Source: Alphaproteobacteria bacterium
Lineage (GTDB): Bacteria; Pseudomonadota; Alphaproteobacteria; Reyranellales; Reyranellaceae
NCBI GenBank assembly: GCA_017307275.1
Contig: JAFKFK010000011.1
Span: 62,001 to 126,000, forward strand
Reading direction: 5' to 3'
Length of the DNA stretch: 64,000 nt
Both the position numbers and the translations under genes were made by a program. The stretch's first letter is position 1, and every line of letters starts with the position of its first letter. Shown here in pieces: positions 62,793 through 64,000 of the stretch. The notes beneath the pieces were generated by a model. It was not told the DNA's origin. It saw only the letters and a list, made by a program, of their open reading frames with translations, and did no database searches.

Positions 62793-63632
62793 GACCAACG
62801 GATCACGAGTTACATTCATCGCGATAAATTTCGCATCGAGGGCTGGCTCCACACCGATGCCGCGTTAGCGATTGCCGCTCTCGGCGAGCGCCAGCAGGCG
62901 CTCGGTGTCGGTGGGGGCGTGGCCGAGATCGGTGTGCATCACGGCAAGCTCTTCATCCTGCTCTATCTGCTCGGCCGCTCCTCGGAGAAGGCGGTCGCTA
63001 TCGATCTGTTCGAGGATCAGCACCTCAACGTGGATCAGTCGGGCAACGGCGATTTCTGGACGTTCCGGCGCAACCTCGAACGCCATGCCGATACGCAGCG
63101 ACTGGTCGTGCACCAAGGAAATTCTCTGGACCTTTCTGGTGCAGACCTCGTGCGATTGGCCGGCGGACCATTGCGCTTGGCCAGTGTCGACGGTGGGCAT
63201 ACCGCGCAGCATGCGGCCCACGATCTTGCGGTGGCAGAGGCTGCCCTGGCAGAAGGAGGCATCGTCATCGTCGACGATGTCTTCAACGAGCAATGGCCGG
63301 GCGTCGCCGAGGGCGTGCATCGCTATTTTGCGCGGCGCCCGAACCTGGTGCCCTTCGCGATCGGCGCCAACAAGACCTACTTCTGCCGGCCATCACACAG
63401 CGAGAGCTATCGCGATGCCGCTGTCGCTGCCGCTCAATGGGTAACGATGCCCGACTTCCTGGGCGAGAGGGTCGCGGTGCTGCAGTTCGCGCGTCGCAGT
63501 TTCAAGGATCGCTTTGCCCATTCCGATGCCTGGCGTCGATTGCGCGCCACGCCTGTCGGCCAGCCGCTGCGCTGGGCGTGGCATACGGGACGGCGCTTGC
63601 GGCGAGGTCTGGTGCGTAAGGAGGACTTCTAG
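62790..63632 (+). CDS. Class I SAM-dependent methyltransferase (Methyltransf_24 type)
   Basis: A 280-residue Rossmann methyltransferase. VAEIGVHHGKL is the SAM-binding motif I, AIDLFEDQHLN motif II, and LASVDGGHTAQHAAHDL with GGIVIVDDVFNEQWPGV completes the class-I, sugar- or antibiotic-modifying type fold. The C-terminus (about 240-280) is basic. The start codon lies within a perfect hairpin. Its end overlaps the HxlR gene by 4 bases. Confidence 0.85.
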   Translation: MDQRITSYIHRDKFRIEGWLHTDAALAIAALGERQQALGVGGGVAEIGVHHGKLFILLYLLGRSSEKAVAIDLFEDQHLNVDQSGNGDFWTFRRNLERHADTQRLVVHQGNSLDLSGADLVRLAGGPLRLASVDGGHTAQHAAHDLAVAEAALAEGGIVIVDDVFNEQWPGVAEGVHRYFARRPNLVPFAIGANKTYFCRPSHSESYRDAAVAAAQWVTMPDFLGERVAVLQFARRSFKDRFAHSDAWRRLRATPVGQPLRWAWHTGRRLRRGLVRKEDF

Positions 63633-63967
63633 CCGGACGCCTTGCCGCGCCGGCGCGGGTTGTTCTTCTCTCCCCACGCTTCCATCGCGTCGAGAAGCGG
63701 CCCGAGCGTCCAGCCCTTTCGCGAGAAGGCGTATTCCACATGCGGCGGGATGGTGTTGTGCACCGTGCGCGTCACGATGCCGTCCTGCTCCAATGCTCGC
63801 AGTTGTAAGGTCAGCATGCGTTGCGTGATGCCGGGAACGAGGCGGCGCAGTTCGTTGAAGCGGCGCGGCTGGTCCTTCAGGTGAAAGAGGATGGTCGGTT
63901 TCCAGCGCCCGCCGATCACCTCGACGGTCGCCGTCACCGCGCACCACGGCGCCTTGTTGGTTGCCAT
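63629..63967 (-). CDS. HxlR-family transcriptional regulator
   Basis: A 112-residue winged-helix regulator. WCAVTATVEVIGGRWKPTILFHL with the conserved Cys near the start (possible thiol sensor), RFNELRRLVPGITQRMLTLQLRALEQDGIVTR for the recognition helix, and PPHVEYAFSRKGWTLGPLL for the wing and C-terminus. ATG 63967 has AAAGG seven bases upstream; a GTG at 64000 is an alternative and the gene may extend beyond the window edge only in its promoter. Its target is probably a gene outside the window on the right. Confidence 0.9.
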   Translation of the reverse strand: MATNKAPWCAVTATVEVIGGRWKPTILFHLKDQPRRFNELRRLVPGITQRMLTLQLRALEQDGIVTRTVHNTIPPHVEYAFSRKGWTLGPLLDAMEAWGEKNNPRRRGKASG

Positions 63968-64000
63968 GTCGATGCCTTTCGTGTCCGCCCGAATAACCAC

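Overview
The window is a dense, GC-rich bacterial chromosome segment of about 70 genes with no rRNA, tRNA, CRISPR array or insertion sequence visible. Gaps are short (largest about 180 bases). The gene style fits an alphaproteobacterium from soil or water with a broad catabolic repertoire: Bug-type and ABC periplasmic binding proteins, a class III alcohol dehydrogenase, many SDR, luciferase-like and metallo-beta-lactamase-fold enzymes, and a cyanide-insensitive-type bd oxidase. A Reyranella-like organism is my guess; it rests on gene style only.

Layout. 1-4.5 kb: truncated DUF1772 protein, ferredoxin-NADP reductase, Bug protein, adenine deaminase, small lipoprotein. 4.5-10.9 kb: a phosphonate uptake locus (iron ADH-phnD-phnC-phnE plus a peptide-type binding protein) divergent from a LysR regulator, with a clean LysR-type palindrome between them. 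10.9-17 kb: a seven-gene leftward catabolic operon (nitronate monooxygenase, class III ADH, MBL hydrolase, SMP-30 lactonase, SDR, CMD-fold protein, SDR). 17-27.9 kb: luciferase-like oxidoreductase, thiolase-fold/DUF35 pair, FAD monooxygenase overlapping a lone xanthine-dehydrogenase-type molybdenum subunit, hydantoinase B, asparaginase. 27.9-32.3 kb: DUF983 protein divergent from a MocR-cioA-cioB-DUF2474 operon.

32.3-44 kb: hydrolases, a ribosome-associated HPF-like protein, an Lrp regulator with its own palindrome, a hydroxyacid dehydrogenase, then the most notable gene of the window: a 72-residue selenoprotein W homologue (38186-38404, minus strand) with an in-frame UGA at the redox-active selenocysteine position and a SECIS-like hairpin just downstream. 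Ordinary gene calling would miss it. After it come an aldo/keto reductase, MFS and TerC membrane proteins, and an SDR-phytanoyl dioxygenase-deacetylase operon. 44-58.5 kb: pentapeptide protein, class III nucleotide cyclase, serine hydrolase, prolyl oligopeptidase, HpcH-type aldolase divergent from a hydroxyacid dehydrogenase, binding protein, aldehyde dehydrogenase, amidase with a small GatC/AtzG-like partner and a double-hotdog thioesterase. 58.5-64 kb: HU protein with a strong terminator, a YdcF-NMT1-acyl-CoA dehydrogenase run, a cupin, a methyltransferase whose start codon lies in a perfect hairpin, and an HxlR regulator.

Functionally the segment is mostly scavenging and oxidation: uptake of phosphonate, carboxylate, peptide and amino-acid-like solutes, followed by oxidoreductases, lactonases, amidohydrolases and CoA-linked steps. 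The substrates of the catabolic operons cannot be fixed from sequence alone.
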